The translations under genes and the position numbers were made by a program. 64,000 nt of DNA from Micromonospora sp. NBRC 110009. GTDB lineage: Bacteria > Actinomycetota > Actinomycetes > Mycobacteriales > Micromonosporaceae. This document shows positions 38,663 through 46,915 of the stretch, piece after piece. Under the pieces are notes generated by a model. It worked only from the letters and a program-made list of their open reading frames with translations, was not told where the DNA came from and did no database searches. Position 1 is the stretch's first letter; every line of letters starts with the position of its first letter. The stretch spans positions 434,001 through 498,000 of the forward strand of contig NZ_CP130427.1 of assembly GCF_030518795.1 (NCBI RefSeq). The letters are read 5' to 3'.

Positions 38663-38735
38663 AGCGGACGACGGGATTCGAACCCGCGACCCTCACCTTG
38701 GCAAGGTGATGCGCTACCAGCTGCGCTACGTCCGC
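38663..38735 (-). tRNA. tRNA-Gly (anticodon GCC)
   Basis: Cloverleaf with acceptor GCGGACG/CGTCCGC, anticodon stem CACCT/AGGTG enclosing TGCCA, and T-arm GCGGGTTCGAATCCCG. No encoded CCA. A TACAGT -10-like element lies on the minus strand at 38767-38772. Identical copy at 39671. Confidence 0.95.
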
Positions 38736-38906
38736 GTGCCGCCGGCTTGCGTCGGCGACGGGGAGAACTGTACCCGATGACAAGATCGTCGGTCGAACCG
38801 ACCCGCCGGCCGTCAAGGCCCCCGGCGCGACCTGCGATTGGGCCGGCGACCACCTGGGTACTGACTCCGATCGACAGCGCACCACATCCCCCCGAAGGAG
38901 GCTGTC

Positions 38907-39146
38907 ATGGGAATCGGTACCAGCATCTTCCTGATCGCGGTCGGCGCGATCCTCACCTTCGCGATGGACGCCAGCATCGGCGGGGTCAACCTGGACGTCG
39001 TCGGCTGGATCCTGATGGCGGCCGGGGTGCTCGGCCTGATCATGTTCACGCTGGTGTGGGGCCGCCGCCGTGAGGTGGTCACCACGACCGATCCGGTGGA
39101 GTACCGGCGGGTCGAGGAGCGGCGGGACGTCGCCCCGCCGCTGTGA
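38907..39146 (+). CDS. DUF6458-family small membrane protein
   Basis: 79 residues. Two hydrophobic segments (IGTSIFLIAVGAILTFAMD and GWILMAAGVLGLIMFTLVWG) flank a short loop (ASIGGVNLDVV), ending in an Arg/Glu-rich tail. This matches DUF6458, a conserved actinobacterial family without known function. GAAGGAGG lies seven bases before the ATG. It sits between two tRNA blocks and has its own terminator. Confidence 0.85.
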   Translation: MGIGTSIFLIAVGAILTFAMDASIGGVNLDVVGWILMAAGVLGLIMFTLVWGRRREVVTTTDPVEYRRVEERRDVAPPL

Positions 39147-39191
39147 CGGGATGCGAGCCGGGGCCGACGGAGCTGATCGGACCCGTGGAAC

Positions 39192-39229
39192 CGCGAAGCG
39201 GGGGTGCCATTCGGCACCCCCGCTTCGCG
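39192..39229. terminator. Perfect 17-bp hairpin terminator
   Basis: Arms 39192-39208 and 39213-39229 pair perfectly around ATTC. It ends both the DUF6458 transcript and anything read from the minus strand beyond 39241. Confidence 0.85.
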
Positions 39230-39240
39230 TACGTACCCGG

Positions 39241-39438
39241 TCAGGCGCGCATCAGTTCGTTCAACGTGCCGTAGTCGTAGTCGTAGGCGCCGGCCAGCGC
39301 CCCGTACGTGCCGGCGGCCAGCGCCTCCTCGGCGGCCCGGCGGGCCACCGCGTACGCGGCCTCGGCGACCGACGAGCCGAGGCTGACCCGCGCCAACCAG
39401 AGGCGCTGCTGACCGCCGCCGCCTGACCGGTCCGCCAT
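39241..39438 (-). CDS. Small hypothetical protein, 65 residues
   Basis: Ala-rich and probably helical (SSVAEAAYAVARRAAEEALA), ending in GAYDYDYGTLNELMRA. Third codon positions are almost all G/C, as in real genes of this window, and it lies between two terminators. Against it: no ribosome site, and the ATG comes directly after the T-run of the tRNA terminator. No family recognised. Confidence 0.4.
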   Translation of the reverse strand: MADRSGGGGQQRLWLARVSLGSSVAEAAYAVARRAAEEALAAGTYGALAGAYDYDYGTLNELMRA

Positions 39439-39443
39439 GACAA

Positions 39444-39474
39444 AGAGGCCGTGTCGATGATCGACACGGCCTCT
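39444..39474 (-). terminator. Rho-independent terminator of the tRNA-Gly-Cys-Val transcript
   Basis: Perfect 14-bp stem (39444-39457 with 39461-39474), TGA loop, starting five bases after tRNA-Val and followed on the minus strand by TTTGTC. Confidence 0.85.
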
Positions 39475-39478
39475 GAGC

Positions 39479-39553
39479 TGGTGGGCGATACTGGGTTTGA
39501 ACCAGTGACCTCTTCCGTGTCAAGGAAGCGCGCTCCCACTGCGCCAATCGCCC
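39479..39553 (-). tRNA. tRNA-Val (anticodon GAC), second copy
   Basis: Same sequence as the tRNA at 38565, including the encoded CCA (39479-39481). Last gene of a Gly-Cys-Val transcript. Confidence 0.95.
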
Positions 39554-39565
39554 TCGTCTACTGCG

Positions 39566-39636
39566 AGGTGGAGACGGGATTTGAACCCGTGTACACGGCT
39601 TTGCAGGCCGTTGCCTCGCCTCTCGGCCACTCCACC
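39566..39636 (-). tRNA. tRNA-Cys (anticodon GCA)
   Basis: Acceptor GGTGGAG/CTCCACC, anticodon stem ACGGC/GCCGT enclosing CTGCAAA, and T-arm ACGGGTTCAAATCCCGT. No encoded CCA. It lies between the duplicated Gly and Val genes and has no counterpart in the first block. Confidence 0.95.
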
Positions 39637-39670
39637 GAGGTTGCCCCCGACATGCGTGGCGGCATCTCCG

Positions 39671-39743
39671 AGCGGACGACGGGATTCGAACCCGCGACCC
39701 TCACCTTGGCAAGGTGATGCGCTACCAGCTGCGCTACGTCCGC
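39671..39743 (-). tRNA. tRNA-Gly (anticodon GCC), second copy
   Basis: Same sequence as the tRNA at 38663. First gene of the transcript, 32 bases after the -10 box at 39775. Confidence 0.95.
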
Positions 39744-39774
39744 ACGCCCCGGTGTTACCCGGTGACGGATGAGA

Positions 39775-39804
39775 ACTTTAGCCGAGCCCGGGAGGGGTTG
39801 CCAA
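39775..39804 (-). promoter_or_regulatory. Promoter of the second tRNA block
   Basis: Minus strand: TTGGCA (39804-39799), 18 bases, TAAAGT (39780-39775). Good sigma-70-type match. The rest of the 39744-40010 gap shows only a TACGGT -10 element for the TetR gene. Confidence 0.6.
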
Positions 39805-40010
39805 ATCGGGGTCCCCTTTCCGGCGCGTTCGGGTGACGGGCGGCCCACCGCGCGAGGCTCCGGGGAGCCCGGGCAGGAAACGTGGGCGGCGGTCGCGGCG
39901 GGAGGGGGAGAACACGGCGGGCGCGAGTGTCCAATTTCTGACCGCCGATCCCCCGGGTCCGATGGTTCGGTAACTCCCCGTGACCTGATCGATGGGCTAC
40001 GGTAGCGATC

Positions 40011-40613
40011 GTGACGAGACGATCGGCCGAAATCCGCCTCGATGCCCTGTTACGCACCGCATGTGAGGTTATCGCGGAACGTGGACTCGCCAACACCCGG
40101 ACGTCCGACGTGGCGGAGGCCGCCGGAGTCAGCCAGGCCCTGGTCTTCTACCACTTCGCCACGAAGGACCGGATGCTCGCGCAGGCCTTCGCGTACGCCG
40201 TCGAGCAGGATCTGGCCCGGCTCGACGCGGTGGTCCGCTCCACCGCCCCGCCGCTGGCCAAGCTGCGCCGGATGCTCCGCCTCTACGCCCCGACCGGCCG
40301 GTCGACGTCCTGGTCCCTCTGGATCGAGGGCTGGGCCGAGTCGCTGCGGACCCCCGAGCTGGAGAAGGTCTCCCGCCGCCTGGACCTGCGCTGGCGCCAG
40401 GACCTCGCCGCGGTCATCTCCGCCGGCGTCGCCGACGGCACCTTCGACTGCCCCGACCCGGCGGGCGCCGCCTGGCGGATCAGCGCGGTCATGGACGGAC
40501 TCGCCGTCCAACTCTCGGTGCACGAGCGGGTGATCACCCGGCGGCAGATCGCCGCGTGGATCCGGCTCGTCGCCGCGCGGGAGCTGGGCCTGGAGCCCGC
40601 CCAGCTCGACTGA
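40011..40613 (+). CDS. TetR-family transcriptional regulator
   Basis: 200 residues. The helix-turn-helix (about 10-55) reads IAERGLANTRTSDVAEAAGVSQALVFYHFATKDRML in register with TetR proteins; the C-terminal part is the ligand/dimer domain. TACGGT at 39998-40003 ends seven bases before the GTG, so a leaderless start is likely. It is convergent with the alkane monooxygenase gene ending at 40632 and may regulate it, as AlkX-type TetR proteins do elsewhere. Confidence 0.88.
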   Translation: MTRRSAEIRLDALLRTACEVIAERGLANTRTSDVAEAAGVSQALVFYHFATKDRMLAQAFAYAVEQDLARLDAVVRSTAPPLAKLRRMLRLYAPTGRSTSWSLWIEGWAESLRTPELEKVSRRLDLRWRQDLAAVISAGVADGTFDCPDPAGAAWRISAVMDGLAVQLSVHERVITRRQIAAWIRLVAARELGLEPAQLD

Positions 40614-40631
40614 GCCTCGGCCGGGCGGCGG

Positions 40632-41810
40632 TCAGCCGGCGTACCGCTCGGGGGCGGCCGCGGGGCGGCGGCGCTGGCGCTCCCGCAACCGATCCCGGGC
40701 CGGCGGGTGGACGTTGGCCCGCTCGAGGTCGCCGCCGTAGTGGGCGAGCACCCGATGGTCCATCACCCGGCGCCAGATCGGCGGCACCAGCGCGGCGACC
40801 ACCATGGTGGCGTAGCCGGCGGGCAGCTGAGGCGAGGAGTCGAAGCTGCGCAGCGTCTGGTAGCGGCGCAGCGGGTTGGCGTGGTGGTCGCTGTGCCGCT
40901 GGAGCTGGAAGAGGAAGACGTTGGTCACCGTGCGGTCGCTGTTCCAGCTGTGCCGGGGATCGACCTTCTCGTAGCGGCCCGCGGCGGTGCGTTGCCGGGC
41001 CAGCCCGTAGTGCTCCAGGTAGTTGACCACCTCCAGCAGGGAGAAGCCCACCACCGCCTGGACCACCAGGAAGACCAGCACCCCGGGGCCGAACGCGATC
41101 GCGAGGACCGCGAAGAGCAGCGCCGTCATCGCCCAGGCGTTGAGCACGTCGTTGCGCCAGGTCCACGGGCTGCGGCGGCGCAGCCGGAACCGGCTGGTCT
41201 CCAGCCGCCAGGCCGAGCGCAGGCTGCCCCGGACCGTACGCGGCCAGAAGGCCCAGAAGCTCTCGCCCAGCCGGGAACTGGCCGGATCCTCCGGGGTGGC
41301 GACGCGGGTGTGATGGCCGCGGTTGTGCTCGACGTAGAAGTGCCCGTACGCGGTCGGCGCCAGGGCGATCTTGGAGAGCCAGCGCTCCGCCGCCTCCCGC
41401 TTGTGCCCCAGCTCGTGGGCGGTGTTGATGGCGATGCCGTCGACCACCCCGACGGTGGCGACCAGACCCGCCGCGGCCACCCAGGAGAGCCCGTCGCGGG
41501 CCCAGACCGCGCAGCAGAGCACCAGCGCCGCGTACTGCGCGGGCAGGTAGAGGTAGGTGAGCCACCGGTAGTAGCCGTCGGCCTGCAGTGCCGGCACGGC
41601 CTCCTCCGGCGGGTTCTCCCGGTTGTCGCCGAGCAGCAGGTCGACCACCGGAATGACCCCGAACACCACCACCGGGGTGAGCCACCAGGCCGCGGCGGCG
41701 CCGGTCGCGCGCCAGAGCGCCCAGGCGATGAAGGGCAGCACGGGGACGAGCAGGGCGAGCGGCCAGAGCGGCTTGCGGGTGTCGCGCCAGGGGGTCGTGT
41801 CGGTGCCCAT
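40632..41810 (-). CDS. alkB: Alkane 1-monooxygenase (AlkB)
   Basis: 392 residues, integral-membrane di-iron enzyme that hydroxylates the end of medium-chain alkanes. The His motifs are complete: HELGHK (132-137), EHNRGHH (161-167) and LQRHSDHHA (303-311), with the AlkB element NYLEHYGL (263-270). About six hydrophobic helices are visible. No rubredoxin gene follows and no rubredoxin domain is fused, although AlkB needs rubredoxin for electrons. An inverted repeat lies in the promoter region. Confidence in the family is high; substrate range is unknown. Confidence 0.93.
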   Translation of the reverse strand: MGTDTTPWRDTRKPLWPLALLVPVLPFIAWALWRATGAAAAWWLTPVVVFGVIPVVDLLLGDNRENPPEEAVPALQADGYYRWLTYLYLPAQYAALVLCCAVWARDGLSWVAAAGLVATVGVVDGIAINTAHELGHKREAAERWLSKIALAPTAYGHFYVEHNRGHHTRVATPEDPASSRLGESFWAFWPRTVRGSLRSAWRLETSRFRLRRRSPWTWRNDVLNAWAMTALLFAVLAIAFGPGVLVFLVVQAVVGFSLLEVVNYLEHYGLARQRTAAGRYEKVDPRHSWNSDRTVTNVFLFQLQRHSDHHANPLRRYQTLRSFDSSPQLPAGYATMVVAALVPPIWRRVMDHRVLAHYGGDLERANVHPPARDRLRERQRRRPAAAPERYAG

Positions 41811-41864
41811 CGTCAGCCTCCGATCCGTTGACTCCTGTCCAGACTGTGGCAGCCGTCCCGGCGA

Positions 41865-41889
41865 TTTACAAGAGGCGAAGTTTTGTAAA
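41865..41889. promoter_or_regulatory. Inverted repeat in the alkB promoter region
   Basis: TTTACAA (41865-41871) and TTGTAAA (41883-41889) are perfect inverse copies 11 bases apart, 55-79 bases upstream of the alkB ATG, in an AT-rich pocket that also resembles -35/-10 elements. A TetR operator is plausible. Confidence 0.45.
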
Positions 41890-41903
41890 GCGATCCGGGA
41901 CAG

Positions 41904-42743
41904 CTACCGCCAGGGGTTCCGCCCGTACCCGAGGCCGGGGTCGTCCTTCGGCCCGGGGACCGGGCGCAGCAGGCGCCGCATCCGCAGCAACAGCCCGGCG
42001 CCGAGGAACAACAGCAGGCCACCCAGGAGGAACGCCGCCTGGATCACCCCGAACCCGCCCACGGCGGCGGCGGGCCGGCCCGCCGCCCCGGGCGGCAACG
42101 GCTCGGTTACCGCCTCGTCGCCGGGCGTGGCGTCCGCCGCCGGATCTTCGGTGGCCGGCTCGTCCGTCGGCGACTCCGTCGGCCCGGCGGCGCTCCGCGT
42201 CGGCTCCGGCGTCGCCTCGGCCGGGTTCGCCCCCGCGCCCTCCCCCACCACCTGCCGGCTGGCGGCCTGCCGGGCCAGCAGCCGCAGGTCCTGGTCGTAC
42301 GCCTCGGCGGCGAAGCTCACCCGACCCCGGGCGACGTCCTCGGCGAACGCCACCCGGTAGCGGGCGGTGACCGTCCGGCCGGGACAGAGCACGCCGGGGT
42401 CCAGCTCCCGGTCGGTCAGCCGGGCCACGTCCCCCGCGGTCCGGACCTCCAGCGGGAAGGAGCCGCCCTCCTCCACCCGGTCCACCGTCACCTGGTCCAA
42501 CCGCAGTCCCTGCACCTGCAGCAGCATCGACCAGCGCACCTTGACGCAGCCGCCGCCGTCGGACCGGGACACCACCGCGGAGAGCGTCTCCACCCGGTCG
42601 CCGGCGGTGAACTCCTCCGGCAGGCCGCTCAGCTCGGTGGAGAAGGCGGCCGCCGCCCGGGCCGGCAGGGCTGTGACGGCCCCCGCCCCGGACAGACAGG
42701 CCAGCACCACCCCGACCCGCACCGCGTACCGCCACATGCTCAC
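41904..42743 (-). CDS. Secreted, C-terminally membrane-anchored protein, hypothetical
   Basis: About 279 residues. Signal peptide at the start (WRYAVRVGVVLACLSGAGAVTALPARA), a beta-rich outer domain to about residue 165 with a Cys pair (GGCVKVRWS, GVLCPGRT), a Pro/Thr/Glu/Ala-rich linker, one membrane helix (GVIQAAFLLGGLLLFLGAGLLL) and a basic tail. No LPxTG motif. GTG at 42743 is five bases after GAGG; an ATG two codons later is possible. Function unknown; an adhesin-like or carrier role would be a guess. Confidence 0.75.
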   Translation of the reverse strand: MSMWRYAVRVGVVLACLSGAGAVTALPARAAAAFSTELSGLPEEFTAGDRVETLSAVVSRSDGGGCVKVRWSMLLQVQGLRLDQVTVDRVEEGGSFPLEVRTAGDVARLTDRELDPGVLCPGRTVTARYRVAFAEDVARGRVSFAAEAYDQDLRLLARQAASRQVVGEGAGANPAEATPEPTRSAAGPTESPTDEPATEDPAADATPGDEAVTEPLPPGAAGRPAAAVGGFGVIQAAFLLGGLLLFLGAGLLLRMRRLLRPVPGPKDDPGLGYGRNPWR

Positions 42744-42941
42744 CACCGCCTCGTCCTCCGGTCGGTCCGGTCCACCGGGCAACGCTAGGAGCGCCACCGG
42801 CAACCCGGTAGACGGGCGTGTTCGCGCGGAACGCCAACCGCAGGGGCCTGTTTCACGCAGTGTGATGAACCGGTCACGCCCGCCGCGCGACACGCCCGGA
42901 TCGCCGGCGGGCCGCGTCGCGGCGTAGGACAGAATCAGCCG

Positions 42942-43610
42942 GTGTCCGACCTCTCCGCGGCCTTCGTCCGGCTGCACGCCCGGCTCGCCCCGGTCGCCTT
43001 CGTCCCCGAGGTGCGGCTGCACCAGGCCGACGAGCCGATCGGCCTGTGGGAGCTGACCGAGGGCGAGTTCCACAGCGCCCAACCGCCGCCGTTCTGGGCC
43101 TTCGCCTGGGCCGGCGGGCAGGCCCTCGCCCGCTACGTCACCGACCACCCGGAGCTGGTCGCCGGCCACCGGGTGCTCGACCTCGCCTCCGGCTCCGGGC
43201 TGGTCGCCATCGCCGCGGCCCGGGCCGGCGCGGCCGCCGTCCGGGCCGTCGAGGTCGACGAGCGGGCCGTCGCGGCCGTCGCGCTCAACGCCGAGGCCAA
43301 CGGGGTACGCGTGGACGCCGAGTTCGGCGACATCCTCGACGGCGACGCCGGCGGGGCCGAGGTGGTGCTCGCCGGGGACGTCTTCTACAGCGAGGCGATG
43401 GCCCGGCGCATGCTGCGCTTCCTGCTCCGGGCCGCCCGGTCCGGGGCCCGGGTGCTGGTCGGCGACCCCGGCCGGGCGTTCCTGCCCCGCGACCGGTTCC
43501 ACGAACTGGCCGCCTACGACGTGCCGGTGCCGGAGGCGCTGGAGAGCGTACGGGTGAAGCACACCACCGTGTGGGAGTTGGACCCGACCCCGCCGGGGGC
43601 CGCCCGTTAG
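42942..43610 (+). CDS. Class I SAM-dependent methyltransferase
   Basis: 222 residues. Motif I is VLDLASGSGLVAIAAARAG (about 78-96), followed by the acidic motif VEVDERAVAAVALNAEANG and a motif GDVFYSEAMARRML. The pattern resembles the ETFB-lysine / nicotinamide N-methyltransferase-like group, which act on proteins or small amines. The stop TAG doubles as the start of the -10 box of the next gene. Substrate unknown. Confidence 0.87.
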   Translation: MSDLSAAFVRLHARLAPVAFVPEVRLHQADEPIGLWELTEGEFHSAQPPPFWAFAWAGGQALARYVTDHPELVAGHRVLDLASGSGLVAIAAARAGAAAVRAVEVDERAVAAVALNAEANGVRVDAEFGDILDGDAGGAEVVLAGDVFYSEAMARRMLRFLLRAARSGARVLVGDPGRAFLPRDRFHELAAYDVPVPEALESVRVKHTTVWELDPTPPGAAR

Positions 43611-43619
43611 CGTGACGGC

Positions 43620-44783
43620 GTGCTGTTCCGGGGCTGGGGCGAATCCGTCGACGGGCCGTGGCCCGACACGGCGACGATCGTCGACCACGTCGGGGTGCCG
43701 CACCTGGTGGTGACCCGCCACGCCCTGGTCCGCCGGCTGCTCACCGACCCGCAGACCTTCCGGCCGGACAACGCCCTCGACGCGGTCACCCCGATCCCGG
43801 TGGCCGCCCTGCGGGTCCTGGCCGGGCACCGGTTCCGGCTGCCCCCGACGCTGGCCAACAACTCCTCCGCCAGCCACCCGGAGATCCGTCGCATCGTCGC
43901 CGACGCGCTGCACCCCGACCGGGTGGCCGCCCAGCAGCCCTGGCTGACCGCCCTGGTCCGGCAGCGGGTGGCCCGGCTCGGCACCGACCTCGACGCCGGC
44001 CGGGCGGTCGACCTGTACGCCGAACTCGCCGCCGACCTGCCGCTGCTGGTGCTGGCCCGGCTCGTGGAGCTGCCGGACGCCCCGGTCGACGCGGTGAAGG
44101 ACTTCGCCCGGGCCGCCCTGGAGCTGTTCTGGGCGCCGCTCGACGAGTCCCGGCAGCTCGCCCTCGCCACCGAGGTCGGCCGGTTCCACACCGTGCTGCG
44201 CGCGTTCGCCGCCACCGGCGGCGGGCTGGCCGCCCGGCTCCGCGCCGCCGGGCATTCCCCCGACGTGGTGGTCGGCGCGCTGTTCTTCCTGCTGGTCGCC
44301 GGCCAGGAGACCACCTCGCAGTTCCTCACCCTGCTGCTGCACCGGCTGACCGGGGAACCGCGGGTCCGCGCCGGGCTGCGGGCGGGCACGATCGCGGTCG
44401 CCGACGTGGTCGAGGAGGGGCTACGGCTGGAGCCGCCCATCGTCACCTGGCGGCGGGTGGCCGCCGTGGACACCACCCTCGGCGACACCGCCGTCCCGGC
44501 CGGCACCAGCATCGTGGCCTGGCTGGCCCGGGCCGGCCGCGACCCCGAAGTGGTCGCCGCGCCGGACGAGTTCCGGCCGGGGCAGCGCGGCTCCCGCCGG
44601 CACCTGGCCTTCGGGGCGGGGGCGCACCGCTGCGTGGGCGCCCAGCTGGCCCGGATGGAGGCGGCGGTGGTGGTCGCCGAGGCGGCGCCGCTGCTCGACC
44701 GGGTGGCCGTGCAGCGCCCGCCGTGGTGCCCGGACAACCTGACCTTCCGGATGCCGGATGCCTTCGTGGTCCGCCGGGCCTGA
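43620..44783 (+). CDS. Cytochrome P450
   Basis: 387 residues. The I-helix has AGQETT (227-232), the K-helix EEGLRLEPP (ExxR), and the haem loop FGAGAHRCVGAQLAR with Cys338 as thiolate ligand. Soluble bacterial class. TAGCGT at 43608-43613 ends six bases before the GTG (leaderless) and overlaps the stop codon of the methyltransferase gene. No ferredoxin or reductase gene is adjacent. Substrate unknown. Confidence 0.9.
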   Translation: MLFRGWGESVDGPWPDTATIVDHVGVPHLVVTRHALVRRLLTDPQTFRPDNALDAVTPIPVAALRVLAGHRFRLPPTLANNSSASHPEIRRIVADALHPDRVAAQQPWLTALVRQRVARLGTDLDAGRAVDLYAELAADLPLLVLARLVELPDAPVDAVKDFARAALELFWAPLDESRQLALATEVGRFHTVLRAFAATGGGLAARLRAAGHSPDVVVGALFFLLVAGQETTSQFLTLLLHRLTGEPRVRAGLRAGTIAVADVVEEGLRLEPPIVTWRRVAAVDTTLGDTAVPAGTSIVAWLARAGRDPEVVAAPDEFRPGQRGSRRHLAFGAGAHRCVGAQLARMEAAVVVAEAAPLLDRVAVQRPPWCPDNLTFRMPDAFVVRRA

Positions 44784-44862
44784 CGGCGTGGCCGGCTTCC
44801 CGGGCGACGCCGGAGTCCCGGCGGCTTCCCGAGCGACGCCAGGGCACACGGGTCCCGCCCGC

Positions 44863-44995
44863 CTGTCGAGCTGATGCCGTAGACGACTCACCGGCGTAGG
44901 AGGCACGGGTCGGTGAGCGGACTTTCCGGACGAGTCGGCGGCACGCGAGACCTTCGGCGCGGCCCGCCGATGTCGTATCCGACTCAGCTCGACAG
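44863..44995. repeat. Inverted-repeat element in the gap before the ABC exporter
   Basis: CTGTCGAGCTGA (44863-44874) and its exact inverse (44984-44995) are 109 bases apart, and the match continues inward with small gaps (GCCGTAGACGAC against GTCGTATCCGAC) for about 30 bases. It may be a MITE-like or dispersed palindromic element. The rest of the 336-base gap (44784-45119) holds only an operator-like palindrome at 45046 and a -10 box. Confidence 0.45.
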
Positions 44996-45045
44996 CACGG
45001 TCAGGGTAACCGGCCGGCGGCGGCAGACCCCCGGGCCCCAGCGGA

Positions 45046-45061
45046 CCTGACCAAAGTCAGG
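45046..45061. promoter_or_regulatory. Candidate response-regulator operator before the ABC exporter
   Basis: CCTGACCAAAGTCAGG, a perfect 6-bp inverted repeat around CAAA, 47 bases upstream of the -10 box TACCGT (45108-45113). A very similar sequence lies just upstream of the sensor kinase gene (49146). Confidence 0.5.
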
Positions 45062-45119
45062 GTGGAGCGCCGCCGATCGACGGCAGTGCGACGGGCGCCC
45101 CGATCCCTACCGTCGGCGC

Positions 45120-46052
45120 ATGATCACGTTACGTGGGTTGACGAAACGGTTCGGGACGGCGACCGCGGTCGACGCCCTGACCCTCGACATCGGACCGGGC
45201 CAGGTGACCGGCTTCCTCGGGCCCAACGGCGCGGGAAAGTCCACCACCATGCGGATGGTGCTCGGCCTGGACCGGCCCACCGCCGGGCAGGCCCTGGTCA
45301 ACGGCTGCCCGTACCGGGAGCTGCGGCACCCGCTGCACGAGGTGGGCGCGCTGCTCGACGCCACCGGCATCCACCCGACCCGCTCCGGTCGGGCGCACCT
45401 GCGGGCGATGGCGCGCAGCAACGGGATCCCCGCCCGCCGGGTGGCCGAGGTGCTCGACCTGGTCGGCCTGGACGGGCGCGCCGCCGACAAGCCGGGACGC
45501 GCGCTGTCGCTGGGCATGGGACAGCGGCTCGGCATCGCCGGGGCGCTGCTCGGCGACCCGCCGGTGCTGCTCCTCGACGAACCGGTCAACGGGCTCGACC
45601 CGGACGGGGTGCGCTGGATCCGCCGGTTCACCCGGAGCCTCGCCGACGAGGGCCGGACCGTGCTGATCTCCAGCCACCTGATGAGCGAGATGCAGCAGAC
45701 CGCCGACCGGGTCGTGGTGCTCGGCCGGGGCCGGCTCGTCGCCGACGCACCGCTGGCGGAGCTGATCGCCGCCGGCCGGGCCACCTCGGTCCGGGTACGC
45801 GGCCCGGAGCCCGCCGGCCTCGCCGCGCTGGGCGCCCGGTTGACGGCCGAGGGGGCGAGCGTGACGCCGGACGACGACGGGCTCTCCGTCACCGGGGCCA
45901 CCGCCGCCCGGGTCGGCGACGTCGTGTACGAGCTGGGGGTGCGGGTGCACGAGCTGACCCCGGTGGCCGCCTCGCTGGAGGAGGCGTTCCTGGAACTCAC
46001 CGCCGACAGCGTCGAGTACGCCGCCGGCCCGGCCGGAAGCGAGCCCCGATGA
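45120..46052 (+). CDS. ABC exporter ATP-binding protein
   Basis: 310 residues. Walker A is GPNGAGKST (34-42), the signature LSLGMGQRL, Walker B VLLLDEP and the switch His in ISSHLMSEM; the last 90 residues form the extra domain typical of CcmA/DrrA-type ATPases. TACCGT ends six bases before the ATG, so it is probably leaderless. Its gene overlaps the permease gene by four bases. Likely exports a drug, peptide or lipid under control of the convergent two-component system. Confidence 0.92.
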   Translation: MITLRGLTKRFGTATAVDALTLDIGPGQVTGFLGPNGAGKSTTMRMVLGLDRPTAGQALVNGCPYRELRHPLHEVGALLDATGIHPTRSGRAHLRAMARSNGIPARRVAEVLDLVGLDGRAADKPGRALSLGMGQRLGIAGALLGDPPVLLLDEPVNGLDPDGVRWIRRFTRSLADEGRTVLISSHLMSEMQQTADRVVVLGRGRLVADAPLAELIAAGRATSVRVRGPEPAGLAALGARLTAEGASVTPDDDGLSVTGATAARVGDVVYELGVRVHELTPVAASLEEAFLELTADSVEYAAGPAGSEPR

Positions 46053-46870
46053 CCACCCTGCCCACCGCCGCCCCGACCCGCCCGGCGTCCCGCCCGGCCC
46101 CGACCAGCGGCCCCTTCGCCGGGGCGGTGGCCGCCGAGTGGACCAAACTCTGGTCGGTCCGCTCCACCTGGTGGGCGCTGCTGGCGGCGGCGCTGACCAT
46201 GGCCGCCACCGCCGCTCAGCTCGCCATCTACGCGGTCAACGCCAACACCGACGACGACCCGACCGTCGCCCCGGGCGTCGTCCCGGTCGGCCACATCGTG
46301 ACCGGCTCCCTGGAGCTGACCCAGTACGTCGTCCTCGCCCTCGGCCTGTTCGCCATCACCAGCGAGTACGCCACCGGCACCATCCGGACCACTCTGCGCT
46401 GCACCCCGTCCCGGGGTCGGGTGCTGCTCGCCAAGGCGGTCGTGGTCGGCGCGGTGACGTTCCTGGTCGGGCTGCTGCTCGGCGGCGTCGGCGCGGCGGT
46501 GGCCGGGCCGGTGCTGGGCGAGTGGGGACGCGCCCCGCTGGGCGGCACCCTGACCGACCTGGTCGCCTCCGCCGGCTACCTGGCGCTGGTGGCGGTGCTG
46601 GCGCTGGGCCTGGCGGCGGCGCTGCGCGGCGCGGTGCTCACCCTGACCGTCCTCTTCGCCCTGCTGATGATCGTGCCGCTGTCGCTGCAGGAGCCGGCGA
46701 TCACCGTGCTCACCCGGATCGCCGACGCGTTCCCCGGGGTCGCCGGCAACCACTTCCTGGCCGGGGACACCGAGCCGTACCCGGCGGTGGTGGGGCTGCT
46801 GCTGCTCGCCGGCTGGGCGGCCGCCGCGCTGGCCCTCGGCCGGTGGGCGCTGGCTCGCCGGGACTCCTGA
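46049..46870 (+). CDS. ABC-2-type exporter permease
   Basis: 273 residues with about six membrane helices. The conserved AAEWTKLWSVRSTWWALLAAAL near residue 28 and ITSEYATGTIRTTL near 105 are typical of the ABC-2 permeases paired with DrrA-like ATPases. The first 25 residues are Pro/Thr-rich. ATG overlaps the ATPase stop (ATGA). Confidence 0.9.
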   Translation: MTTLPTAAPTRPASRPAPTSGPFAGAVAAEWTKLWSVRSTWWALLAAALTMAATAAQLAIYAVNANTDDDPTVAPGVVPVGHIVTGSLELTQYVVLALGLFAITSEYATGTIRTTLRCTPSRGRVLLAKAVVVGAVTFLVGLLLGGVGAAVAGPVLGEWGRAPLGGTLTDLVASAGYLALVAVLALGLAAALRGAVLTLTVLFALLMIVPLSLQEPAITVLTRIADAFPGVAGNHFLAGDTEPYPAVVGLLLLAGWAAAALALGRWALARRDS

Positions 46871-46876
46871 GCGGCG

Positions 46877-46915
46877 GGCGGGGCTGGTCAGCCGCTGGGC
46901 GGGACCAGCCCCGCC
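46877..46915. terminator. Bidirectional terminator overlapping the end of the response regulator gene
   Basis: A perfect 13-bp stem (46877-46889 with 46903-46915) between the convergent exporter and two-component operons. The right half lies inside the last codons of the regulator gene. Confidence 0.65.
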
